The notes beneath the pieces were generated by a model. It did no database searches, was not told where the DNA came from, and saw nothing but the letters and a program-made list of their open reading frames with translations. Positions 1 through 6,707 of a DNA stretch of 15,733 nt are shown one piece after another. Origin of the DNA: UBA1067 sp050874585 (GTDB lineage Bacteria > Verrucomicrobiota > Kiritimatiellia > RFP12 > UBA1067); the NCBI GenBank assembly GCA_050874585.1, contig JBNMKZ010000060.1, positions 1 through 15,733 on the forward strand, read 5' to 3'. How positions within the stretch are numbered: the first letter of the stretch is position 1; each line of letters opens with the position of its first letter. The translations under genes were made by a program, and so were the position numbers.

Positions 1-21
1 CCAGATTGTGCAGATACGCCG

Positions 22-771
22 TTGATTGGGCAGATTAACCGATGCCCGCCACTGCACTTTACTGCACGGGCGCGGCACTTCGGAGTGGACGGGATGCCGC
101 GCCCACTTGGTCCCGGCCGCGCCGAAAGCATCGTGGGGTATCAGACGAAGGAGACGGTGGCGGGATTCAACTTCGTCATCCCGACTTTCGTCCCTGTCGC
201 AGGCGACAAGGTGAACATCCAGGACATCAAGATTCAGAATGCCACCGACTGGTCGGATAGCATCCAGCTTCTCAACGAAGATGGGGCGACCGTCGCCACT
301 TACTTTTATGCCTCGGCAGCCGAATCCGGACAGGAGAAGGATGGATGGCTGAACGATTCTGGAGAACTCGCAAACATCACGATTGAACCTGGTCAGGGCA
401 TTCTGATTGATACTGCCGCGACGGCTGTGCTCACCTTCTCTGGTTCAGTCTCGACGGCTGATACCGTTTTTACGACCGTCCCCGGGTTCAATTTCGTCGG
501 CAACAACACCCCAGCGACTGTTAATATTCAGGATATCACGATTGAAAATGCCACCGATTGGTCTGACAGCATCCAGCTTCTCAACGAAGATGGGGCGACC
601 GTCGCCACTTACTTTTATGCCTCGGCAGCTGAATCCGGACAGGAGAAGGACGGCTGGCTGAACGATGCCGGCGAACTCGCGAATGTCACACTTGATCCTG
701 GGCAGGGCATCCTGATCGATACCGCCGATACTGCGACGGTGACGATTCCGGCCGTGGATTCTGCGAACTGA
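22..771 (+). CDS. Duplicated-repeat IVGYQT protein, left copy; 5' end uncertain
   Basis: Function unknown. The protein has a short N-terminal part ending in SIVGYQT, then two tandem repeats of about 103 residues, each with a NIQDIxIxNATDW start, a KDGWLND segment and a DPGQGILIDTA-type end. I associate IVGYQT just after a signal peptide with secreted proteins of Kiritimatiellota-type bacteria, but no signal peptide is visible here in any frame. The frame is open to the left edge of the window. The first start codons inside are TTG at 22 and ATG at 94, neither with a good ribosome binding site. The gene may therefore begin outside the window, or be a 5'-truncated or silent copy. It lies 53 bp upstream of a PEP-CTERM gene and probably forms a pair with it. 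The same pair occurs inverted at 5886-4583. Confidence 0.6.
   Translation: MIGQINRCPPLHFTARARHFGVDGMPRPLGPGRAESIVGYQTKETVAGFNFVIPTFVPVAGDKVNIQDIKIQNATDWSDSIQLLNEDGATVATYFYASAAESGQEKDGWLNDSGELANITIEPGQGILIDTAATAVLTFSGSVSTADTVFTTVPGFNFVGNNTPATVNIQDITIENATDWSDSIQLLNEDGATVATYFYASAAESGQEKDGWLNDAGELANVTLDPGQGILIDTADTATVTIPAVDSAN
47..146 (+). repeat. Conserved leader of the left cassette (19-mer and 18-mer)
   Basis: Positions 47-65 read cgccactgcactttactgc and positions 129-146 read catcgtggggtatcagac. Both are identical to the minus-strand sequences at 5971-5953 and 5890-5873. The spacing is 63 bp here and 62 bp there, while the DNA between is not visibly conserved. The 18-mer encodes IVGYQT; the 19-mer is not obviously coding, since the two copies sit in different frames relative to the gene. 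Possible roles are a shared regulatory site, a recombination site, or the remains of a duplication. Confidence 0.7.
68..104 (+). other. GC-rich hairpin inside the left leader
   Basis: GGGCGCGGCA at 68-77 pairs perfectly with TGCCGCGCCC at 95-104 (10 bp, 17-nt loop). No T-tract follows, so it is not a typical intrinsic terminator. It lies between the two conserved leader sequences and has no equivalent of this strength in the right-hand leader. Confidence 0.5.
259..629 (+). repeat. Tandem coding repeat with 62-bp identical segments
   Basis: Bases 259-320 and 568-629 are identical over 62 bp, an offset of 309 bp or 103 codons. The similarity continues with scattered differences on both sides. 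Identity at the DNA level, including third codon positions, points to recent duplication or gene conversion inside the gene. Confidence 0.8.
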
Positions 772-824
772 TTTGCGTGCGTTGCATGGTGTGACGTGCG
801 TCAAAACGAAGGGAAACTGACAAA

Positions 825-1382
825 ATGAAGAAACTTATGCTTATGTGCGTGGCTGTCGCCGTGGCGGCCGTCGCGCAGGCTGCGAGCATCAACTGGACGG
901 TTTCAAACGTCTATGTGCCCGGCAGCACCACTGACAAGATTACGGCAGGCAGCTGCATGGCGTATCTGTTCGTCACGGACAATACAACGGATGTGGCCGG
1001 TCTCACGACGACCAGCCTGGCCGCCGTTCAGGCGGTGCTGAACTCGGGCGACCTGACTGGTCTTGCCGGACTGGCCGCTGTGACCAAGGCGAATACGGGG
1101 GCTGGTCTTTGGAGTGGTGCCACAGGGCTGACGGGATTCTCGTCCGGCTCGCTCTCGGCGTTCGTCGTGCTGATCGACGGTCTTGATCCTGCAACGGCGG
1201 GAAACTACATGATTACTGGCGAAAAGTCGGTGTCCTTCGGATCCGCATCAGGCGCCAAGGCACTCGCCTACGGCTCGCAGGCGGGCAATACCTGGCAGAC
1301 TGCGGCCGTCCCTGAGCCGACGAGCGCGATGTTGCTCGTCCTCGGCGTCGCCGCGCTGGCACTGAAGCGCAAACGCGTCTAA
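825..1382 (+). CDS. Small secreted PEP-CTERM protein, left copy
   Basis: A 185-residue exported protein. Residues 1-19 (MKKLMLMCVAVAVAAVAQA) are a Sec signal peptide with cleavage expected before ASIN. The body is rich in Ala, Gly, Ser and Thr and has no recognised enzyme motif. The C-terminus is a PEP-CTERM sorting signal: VPEP at about residue 162, a hydrophobic helix, then KRKRV. In known systems such tails are processed by an exosortase and the protein is passed to the cell surface or exopolysaccharide layer; no exosortase is in this window. An AAGGG stretch lies 11 nt before the ATG, a rather long spacing. The gene follows the duplicated-repeat gene by 53 bp and is followed by a terminator. 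A paralogue at 5128-4583 shares the tail almost residue for residue. Confidence 0.88.
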   Translation: MKKLMLMCVAVAVAAVAQAASINWTVSNVYVPGSTTDKITAGSCMAYLFVTDNTTDVAGLTTTSLAAVQAVLNSGDLTGLAGLAAVTKANTGAGLWSGATGLTGFSSGSLSAFVVLIDGLDPATAGNYMITGEKSVSFGSASGAKALAYGSQAGNTWQTAAVPEPTSAMLLVLGVAALALKRKRV

Positions 1383-1405
1383 TTGGAACCGTCAGGTGCA
1401 CATTC

Positions 1406-1448
1406 GGAGGCCGCTCTTTAACAGGGCGGCCTCCTTGCTTTATTTTCA
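1406..1448 (+). terminator. Intrinsic terminator after the left PEP-CTERM gene
   Basis: GGAGGCCGC (1406-1414) pairs perfectly with GCGGCCTCC (1426-1434), followed by a T-rich run ttgctttatttt. Confidence 0.85.
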
Positions 1449-1464
1449 TTCTCAATCGTATAAT
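1435..1464 (+). promoter_or_regulatory. Likely promoter of the recombinase gene
   Basis: TATAAT at 1459-1464 is a perfect -10 box. TTGCTT at 1435-1440, 18 bp upstream, is a plausible but weak -35 and overlaps the T-tract of the preceding terminator. Transcription would start near 1471. Confidence 0.5.
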
Positions 1465-1466
1465 GC

Positions 1467-1491
1467 GCCTTTCAAATCAAAAACGAAAGGC
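1467..1491 (+). promoter_or_regulatory. Hairpin covering the recombinase ribosome binding site
   Basis: GCCTTTC (1467-1473) pairs perfectly with GAAAGGC (1485-1491) around an 11-nt loop. GAAAGG at 1485-1490 is also the Shine-Dalgarno sequence, 6 nt before the ATG at 1497. If the transcript includes the left arm, the stem would hide the binding site and lower translation. On DNA the same inverted repeat could be an operator. Confidence 0.5.
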
Positions 1492-1496
1492 AATTC

Positions 1497-2621
1497 ATGG
1501 CAAGAGAAAAAGGAATGGGAAACCTCCAATTGGAAAAAAGTGGTCGCTGGACGATGCGTGTCAGCTTGAACGGAAATCGATTCTGCCGTTCAACACGGAC
1601 AAAGGACAAGAATCAAGCGGAGCAAATGCTGATGCGATTTCTCGCCCCTCTTGGTTTAGGTGAGCACCGCCTTCCCTTGGCGGAGGTTTGGAACGCCTAT
1701 GTCATATCCCCGGACAGGAACGAACTCGCCCCGGCAACCCTGAACGCGAAACGCGTCGTTTGGATGCATTTTGCCCGTTGGATGGAACATAATCATCTTG
1801 AGGTTGGCGATCTTGCCGGCATAACGCATGAGGCAATCGGAGAATACCTCGCAACGCTTCGCGCCAACCTCTGCGGGTCGACCTACAACGGGCGCGTCTG
1901 CATCCTGCGTGAAATATTCCGAACACTCGCCCGCAAGGCGGGAATCGTCGATGATCCGTGGGCAGGCGTGAAGTTGCGCCCCGACGACAGCAGAAGTCGC
2001 CGCGAACTAACCACCGATGAACTCAAGCGACTTCTTGACGCGACAAAAACATACGATAAAATGCTATCTTCCCAAGCGAACAGGGAAACGCATGAGTGGC
2101 AAACGCTTTTCCTCATCGGCATTTATACGGGCTTACGCCTCGGGGACTGCTGCACCTTGGACTGGTCCAGCGTCAGTTTGACTCATGGTGTCATCCAACT
2201 GATTCCATCAAAGACAAAACGACACGCCCATGGACGGCCTGTAACAATTCCGATTCATCCGTCGCTTGGGCGGCAATTACTGTCAGGCGGGCAGACACCA
2301 CCACGCGAAGGACCTGTCATTCCCTCCATCGCGGCACTTTATCGCGCCGGACGGCACAATATCAGCAGTCGTCTCTCTGAAATCTTCAAGTTGGCACACA
2401 TCACGACATCTGTCCGAATCGAAGGGCGGAAGAACCGCACACCCATTGCGACATTCCACTCGTTGCGCCATACGTTTGTCTCAATGGCGGCCAATGCTGG
2501 CGTGCCACTTCATTTGGTGCAATCCATCGTTGGGCACGAATCAACGGCCATGACGCGGCACTATTATCATGAAAGCATTGATTCGCTTCGGCGAGCGGTA
2601 GAGGCTATTCCAACTTTCTAA
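1497..2621 (+). CDS. Tyrosine recombinase / integrase
   Basis: A 374-residue site-specific recombinase of the tyrosine (phage integrase) family, of normal length. Residues 1-50 look like an arm-binding region, about 60-165 a SAM-like core-binding domain, and about 170-374 the catalytic domain. The catalytic set can be read: R214 in TGLRLGD, K239 in IPSKTKR, H321-x-x-R324 in HSLRHT, H347 in VGHEST, and the nucleophile at Y356 (Y356-x-H358; Y357 is adjacent). It appears intact and active. GAAAGG 6 nt upstream supports the ATG at 1497. It lies alone between two terminators and between two inverted paralogous gene pairs, so it may act on those cassettes or belong to an element that carries them. 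No tRNA or obvious att duplication is adjacent. The exact subfamily cannot be set by eye. Confidence 0.93.
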   Translation: MAREKGMGNLQLEKSGRWTMRVSLNGNRFCRSTRTKDKNQAEQMLMRFLAPLGLGEHRLPLAEVWNAYVISPDRNELAPATLNAKRVVWMHFARWMEHNHLEVGDLAGITHEAIGEYLATLRANLCGSTYNGRVCILREIFRTLARKAGIVDDPWAGVKLRPDDSRSRRELTTDELKRLLDATKTYDKMLSSQANRETHEWQTLFLIGIYTGLRLGDCCTLDWSSVSLTHGVIQLIPSKTKRHAHGRPVTIPIHPSLGRQLLSGGQTPPREGPVIPSIAALYRAGRHNISSRLSEIFKLAHITTSVRIEGRKNRTPIATFHSLRHTFVSMAANAGVPLHLVQSIVGHESTAMTRHYYHESIDSLRRAVEAIPTF

Positions 2622-2701
2622 TTGCACTGCGTCGTCGGTGCAGGCGCGTCTCTCGCATTGCCCTGAGGAATGGCGGCAACTTGAAAGAAAGTGCCGCGCC
2701 T

Positions 2702-2739
2702 AACGCCAAAGCGGCGGATTAACCCGCCGCTTTGGCGTT
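2702..2739. terminator. Bidirectional hairpin between convergent genes
   Basis: AACGCCAAAGCGGCGG (2702-2717) and CCGCCGCTTTGGCGTT (2724-2739) form a perfect 16-bp stem with a 6-nt loop. It lies between the recombinase (+) and the end of the minus-strand gene at 2741. The T-tract is short on both strands, but stem strength and position fit a shared terminator. Confidence 0.75.
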
Positions 2740-2740
2740 C

Positions 2741-3556
2741 TCACTTCCCGCGCTTCGGGTCGAACTCGATTTTCATCGGCTCGGAGGGGATGGCGTGAAC
2801 CTTCTCCCAGATCGCCTTTTGGTATTCGTTCGTCGGGGCCGCCGCCCATCCCTCTTGGACGGCTACCGAGTAGGGAATACGACGTGCTTTCTTGACACCA
2901 AACCGTTTCCAAAGCCCTTGCATCCGCGCCATATTCATCGGCTGAATATAAGGGTGCGCATTCGCGTCAAGTTCGTCAAGTGAGTAATAGGGCTGCATCA
3001 CATCATTGTCCTGCGGAGAGAAGCCTAATCCGCCCACAAAGCCGATTGCGCGCCAAATTTCTTTCGCAACACGGGTTTCACAGGTGACGCGGTCACTTCC
3101 GCCCATCAGTTTGTCCGCGTTCACAATCCCAATGCGCTCTTCCGGGAAAACCGAAAGAGCAGGCAAGTCATTGACACCCTCGATGACAGCGACAACAAGC
3201 AAGGGACTCTTTTCAAGCATTTTTGCCTGGGCGAACTCAAGTGGACGCATTTCATTCCTCTTTTCCTTGAGGATGGTACAGTCAAGATGCGTGCCAAGTC
3301 TGTAGAGACGCGCCACCTCGTCTATCGTGAGCGTTGGCTTTGTCCGTGCATCGACAAAAAGGGCAATCGGCCCCTCGGCCGCCTGCACAATGAACCCGCC
3401 CGTCTTCCGCATGACCCGCTCATCTCGGGCCTTGTACTGCTCAAGTGTGTACTTGCCGTCCATTGGGATCGGCTTGCCTGTGACCGGACTTATATACTCT
3501 TCGGCAAAGGCGGTAAATGTAGCCAAGCCAAGCATCACCAAGATTCGAATCTTCAT
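2741..3556 (-). CDS. Secreted metzincin-like protein, probably catalytically inactive
   Basis: A 271-residue exported protein of uncertain function. Residues 1-18 (MKIRILVMLGLATFTAFA) are a signal peptide. GAGGAAAG just upstream supports the start at 3556 rather than at an upstream codon. Residues 162-195 resemble the active-site region of metzincin-type zinc peptidases: RVAKEIWRAIGF stands where HExxHxLG is expected, and VMQPYYSLDELD resembles the Met-turn segment VMxPxYS. The histidine zinc ligands are absent (K165 and R169 in the expected positions), so if the comparison is right the protein is a non-peptidase relative. The family call is an inference from motif spacing. It follows the membrane-protein gene by 31 bp, so the two are probably co-transcribed and may work together at the envelope. 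Confidence 0.6.
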   Translation of the reverse strand: MKIRILVMLGLATFTAFAEEYISPVTGKPIPMDGKYTLEQYKARDERVMRKTGGFIVQAAEGPIALFVDARTKPTLTIDEVARLYRLGTHLDCTILKEKRNEMRPLEFAQAKMLEKSPLLVVAVIEGVNDLPALSVFPEERIGIVNADKLMGGSDRVTCETRVAKEIWRAIGFVGGLGFSPQDNDVMQPYYSLDELDANAHPYIQPMNMARMQGLWKRFGVKKARRIPYSVAVQEGWAAAPTNEYQKAIWEKVHAIPSEPMKIEFDPKRGK

Positions 3557-3587
3557 TTTCTTTCCTCTCTTTCCTTCCTCAATCTTG

Positions 3588-4472
3588 TTATTCGATTTCG
3601 CCAAGCGCAGCCTTTACATGAGCCGGGAGCCTGAACGGTCTGAGTCCCTTTTGTGTCATGAGTGCATTTGCCGCCTGCACCATTTCCTTCGCTTCCTGAA
3701 GTCTTCCCTGCTTGTAAAGGGTCATGACTTCTCTCAAGCACATGGCGTTCGCTTCGCGGCTCTTTCGCTCGTAATTTGCAAAATCCATGACAAACTCATC
3801 AAATGAGCCGTCTTCGTCCATATATTGAAGTGCAGCACGGCGCATTGTGTCATAGGCTTTGAGCTGCTCCTTTTCCTCTTCCGTCTCATCGCCAATTGGC
3901 GGACGCTCACGCGTGAGGTAGTCCCGCACCTCGGTCGGGTCAAGGCCCGTCAGGAAGGCAGGGATAAATGACTTACCTTCAACCGCCAATGCAAGGAAAT
4001 TGCCCTCAAAGGCCGTGCTGAAGAGTTTGCGCGGCGTAATATCCTTGAAATTGCCGAGGTGGTCGCACTCGTACAGGTGACCGTGAGAGTATACCCTGCG
4101 AATTTCGCCCTCCTTTGGAGCTGGGAAAGTCAAGATTCGACCATCGGGCAGTTGAAGTGCCCCCGGACGCTTAACAAAGGTTACCTCATTAGTCTTTTCC
4201 TGTTTTTCAGGTTCACTGCTTTCTATGGAGGTATTTGGCTCGATGTTTGGCTTCACTGATTCGATCAGTGCGGTCTGTTTCGTAACGGTGGCGGGAGCAT
4301 TTTCCGGAACACGAGAGGCATGGGGACGCAGAACCATCCATATCCCTGCTCCAAGCGCAAATAGAAGGGCGATACCGCCAACGACAGGAAACGTGCCGCG
4401 TTGAGGAGATTTCGAACATTTCCGCTTAGTTAAGTGAACCTCTTCCTTCTGATTAGAACCATTCCACGCCAT
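3588..4472 (-). CDS. Single-pass membrane-anchored protein of unknown function
   Basis: A 294-residue protein with a short basic cytoplasmic N-terminus (about 1-28), one membrane helix at about 29-48 (PVVGGIALLFALGAGIWMVL), a Pro/Glu/Ser-rich linker to about residue 100, and a charged helical domain outside. TGAGGA about 8 nt upstream supports ATG at 4472; a TTG at 4490 would add six residues and is less likely. I see no enzyme motif. Two short regions, a VYSHGHLYECDHLGNFKDITP segment and a Glu-rich helical part around 200-290, suggest an interaction module. It starts shortly after the terminator at 4518-4549 and is followed by the metzincin-like gene, so the two form their own minus-strand operon. 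Confidence 0.72.
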   Translation of the reverse strand: MAWNGSNQKEEVHLTKRKCSKSPQRGTFPVVGGIALLFALGAGIWMVLRPHASRVPENAPATVTKQTALIESVKPNIEPNTSIESSEPEKQEKTNEVTFVKRPGALQLPDGRILTFPAPKEGEIRRVYSHGHLYECDHLGNFKDITPRKLFSTAFEGNFLALAVEGKSFIPAFLTGLDPTEVRDYLTRERPPIGDETEEEKEQLKAYDTMRRAALQYMDEDGSFDEFVMDFANYERKSREANAMCLREVMTLYKQGRLQEAKEMVQAANALMTQKGLRPFRLPAHVKAALGEIE

Positions 4473-4513
4473 TTCATGATCCTCAGACAATCACATCATA
4501 ATTCACGTATTGA

Positions 4514-4549
4514 ACCAAAAGGCCCGCCCGCACATGCGGACGGGCCTTT
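4514..4549 (-). terminator. Intrinsic terminator after the right PEP-CTERM gene
   Basis: The arms 4518-4531 (aaaggcccgcccgc) and 4536-4549 (gcggacgggccttt) form a 14-bp stem with one mismatch and a 4-nt loop. On the minus strand it ends in TTTT. Confidence 0.8.
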
Positions 4550-4582
4550 GCAGAATATTCCACTTATATTTGCCGCGATGGA

Positions 4583-5128
4583 TTATTTCTGCTTGCGGCG
4601 GAGGGCCAGCGCGGCAACACCGAGAACGAGCAACATGGCACTCGTCGGCTCAGGAACGGCTGCGCCGTAATCCTTCCAGTTCGCGGCATCGTTCGCAAGT
4701 GAAGCCAGACTGCCTGTGGTAAAGGAAATGGAAGGAGTGGATGTTGCCACCGTCTTCGTCTGATTCGCAAGACCTGAGACAAGCAAATACTGACTTTCAC
4801 CAGCGGTCGGCGCGGAACTGTTGAAAACAACGGTGAATGCCGTGTAGGTTCCAGCACCAAGTGTTTTCCCCGAAGATGACGCAGTGACATTGGCAAAGCC
4901 ATTTGCCGCAATCGTACCATTTCCGAACACATACGAGGAGAAATCCTCGCCAGCGTCCAAGAGTGCAGTTACCGTCGCGATGTCCGCGACTCCGTTTTGC
5001 CCAACGACGAAGACGTAATAACTGTCACCAACATAATTGCCAAGCCCTGCATGCGACCAGCCTACAGAGGCGGCCCCTGCATACATCGTTGCGCAAATTA
5101 TCGCAACGGCAAGAATAATTTTCTTCAT
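4583..5128 (-). CDS. Small secreted PEP-CTERM protein, right copy
   Basis: A 181-residue exported protein. Residues 1-20 (MKKIILAVAIICATMYAGAA) form a signal peptide, and AAGGAAAA upstream supports the start at 5128. The body is Ser/Thr/Ala/Gly-rich without a recognised catalytic motif. The C-terminus has VPEPTSAM at about residue 158, a hydrophobic helix and RRKQK: a PEP-CTERM sorting tail. That tail is nearly the same as in the protein at 825-1382, while the bodies are clearly more divergent, sharing features such as a KTLGAGTY/AGNYMI-like segment. It lies 62 bp after the duplicated-repeat gene at 5886-5191, the same order as the left-hand pair, and is closed by the terminator at 4514-4549. 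Confidence 0.88.
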   Translation of the reverse strand: MKKIILAVAIICATMYAGAASVGWSHAGLGNYVGDSYYVFVVGQNGVADIATVTALLDAGEDFSSYVFGNGTIAANGFANVTASSSGKTLGAGTYTAFTVVFNSSAPTAGESQYLLVSGLANQTKTVATSTPSISFTTGSLASLANDAANWKDYGAAVPEPTSAMLLVLGVAALALRRKQK

Positions 5129-5190
5129 TTTTGTTTTCCTTTTTCTTTCGCACACCATCCAACCCCATGCTGGACAGTCTACAAATTAAC

Positions 5191-5886
5191 TTAGAGTTCA
5201 ATGGGCGACTCAATCGTTACCGTCAGCCCTGCCGCACAGTTGATGACCACGCCCTTTCCGGCAGAGATTGGATAGGCAACCTTATTTCCATCGGCATCGC
5301 CCCAGTAGTAGTCCTTAGTCGCCCCGGCAGGATCTGCAGAGGGGTCATAGTAGAAATAGTCGGAACCACTGACCACCGTCGGAACACCCTCCCAAATCGA
5401 GAAGAGTTCTTCGCCCCAGCCGATTGAACCCGCGCCACCATCGCTAATCTTGATGGACTGGATGTCGATTGACATCGGGAACGGATTACCCGTGAAGTTG
5501 TTATCTTTAGTCGTCGTGAATGTCACTTTCTCACCAGAAACCTGACCTGATGTCGTGATCTTCAGATCGCTTGCGCAGTTGACAACAACGCCCTGTCCAT
5601 TGTCAACCGAGAAGGCAACCTTATTGCCGTCGGCATCACCCCAGTAGTAGTCCTTGGCCGCTCCGGCAGGATCGGCAGAGGGGTCATAGTAGAAATAGTC
5701 GGAACCACTGACCACCGTCGGAACACCCTCCCAAATCGAGAAGAGCTCTTCGCCCCAACCGATTGAACCTGCGCCATCATCGCTAATCTTGATGGACTGA
5801 ATATCCGCCGTGTTGTGTCCAGCGGTCAAAAACTGGATCACGACAAAGTTATTGTCCTTCCCCGTCGTCCCCGTCTGATACCCCAC
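5191..5886 (-). CDS. Duplicated-repeat IVGYQT protein, right copy; lacks a proper start
   Basis: Function unknown. It begins in an IVGYQT motif and then carries two tandem repeats of about 113 residues, each with DIQSIKISD, GWGEELFSIWEGVP, GSDYFYYDPSADPAG and a GQGVVVNC-type end. The only start codon near the N-terminus is the GTG at 5886, which encodes the V of IVGYQT and has no ribosome binding site. The frame continues upstream as PVNKGETAPQN, with no other start codon, until a TGA about 20 codons away. The next Met is deep in the protein. No signal peptide is present, although I expect such proteins to be secreted. This looks like a 5'-truncated or silent copy. The PEP-CTERM gene follows 62 bp downstream. 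Confidence 0.6.
   Translation of the reverse strand: MGYQTGTTGKDNNFVVIQFLTAGHNTADIQSIKISDDGAGSIGWGEELFSIWEGVPTVVSGSDYFYYDPSADPAGAAKDYYWGDADGNKVAFSVDNGQGVVVNCASDLKITTSGQVSGEKVTFTTTKDNNFTGNPFPMSIDIQSIKISDGGAGSIGWGEELFSIWEGVPTVVSGSDYFYYDPSADPAGATKDYYWGDADGNKVAYPISAGKGVVINCAAGLTVTIESPIEL
5336..5745 (-). repeat. Tandem coding repeat with 71-bp identical segments
   Basis: Bases 5336-5406 and 5675-5745 are identical over 71 bp, an offset of 339 bp or 113 codons, with close similarity on both sides. As in the left cassette, DNA-level identity suggests recent duplication or conversion. The two cassettes do not share this segment with each other. Confidence 0.8.
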
Positions 5887-5971
5887 GATGTTTTGCGGGG
5901 CGGTTTCGCCTTTGTTTACTGGCGGCGAGTCGGATCAAAGGGCAGAAGATAGGCAGTAAAGTGCAGTGGCG
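5873..5971 (-). repeat. Conserved leader of the right cassette (inverted copy)
   Basis: The minus strand carries cgccactgcactttactgc at 5971-5953 and catcgtggggtatcagac at 5890-5873, separated by 62 bp. Both match the plus-strand leader at 47-146 exactly. Only a 5-bp inverted repeat (TCGCC/GGCGA) is visible between them, so the strong hairpin of the left leader is not conserved. Confidence 0.7.
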
Positions 5972-6022
5972 CCGAGCGCACAACCAATAAAATAACCTAC
6001 ATCATGTGACGGGAGGTGGCAA

Positions 6023-6649
6023 ATGAGAGGCAAATTGATTGGGGCTGTGATGGGCGCAATCGTCGCATTCTTCGCACAGGGAGAGGAGTCGGCGGTGGCG
6101 TTGCGAGAGACTCTATACGCGACATCCAACTTGTGGGGAAGGGCGGATGATGTGGGTGCCTATCGGAGGGCACGGCGCCGAATAGGGATGCAGCTGAAGG
6201 AACGCCGGGACGGAGATGCTATCTGGCGCGAGTGGAACGAGGAATTTCTTCGCTTCATCGCCCACTCGCCCGACACAAGTGATGTATGGCTGGAGGAGGG
6301 TGTCGTGGAGCTGCTGATGAGCGGGTCGGACGGCTCAACCTGCACATCTACGAACTGCTGGCTGGCGGCGGCGGACTATTCAAGGCGTGTCCTGGGACTC
6401 AGGAGGGCCGCATACGCGGAATGGGCAGCTCAAAATCAGGGGCGGGGCGCATCCGGGACTTTCGAATTGGGAACCGCGCCTGCCTATCGTGAAGCATGGA
6501 ATCGGCTGGCGGTGGCCGATAGGGCCGTGGAGCCGGCCCTCTATGCGCTGACCAACCTGTTCCCTGCGGCCATTCTGCCGAAACTGTCAACGGACGAGGG
6601 GTCGGCCTTCTACTCGAATGTTCTACGGCGTGCAGATCTCTGTCCGTGA
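6023..6649 (+). CDS. Secreted hypothetical protein
   Basis: A 208-residue protein I do not recognise. Residues 1-20 (MRGKLIGAVMGAIVAFFAQG) look like a Sec signal peptide. GGGAGGTGG just before the ATG is a strong ribosome binding site and fixes the start at 6023. The mature part is rich in Arg, Ala, Trp and Glu and looks helical, with no catalytic motif that I can name; two cysteines lie in the CTSTNC segment. It is divergent from the right-hand cassette, starting about 50 bp from that leader, and convergent with xpt. Confidence 0.65.
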   Translation: MRGKLIGAVMGAIVAFFAQGEESAVALRETLYATSNLWGRADDVGAYRRARRRIGMQLKERRDGDAIWREWNEEFLRFIAHSPDTSDVWLEEGVVELLMSGSDGSTCTSTNCWLAAADYSRRVLGLRRAAYAEWAAQNQGRGASGTFELGTAPAYREAWNRLAVADRAVEPALYALTNLFPAAILPKLSTDEGSAFYSNVLRRADLCP

Positions 6650-6707
6650 TTGCGCTCGGTCGCTGTCTCGTTGCGTGTGGCGGAATGTGTGGATTCTGGG
6701 AGTTGGG

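Noticed and set aside
445..804. 119-codon minus-strand open frame
   Set aside because: It is antisense to the duplicated-repeat gene and shows the same internal duplication only as a shadow.
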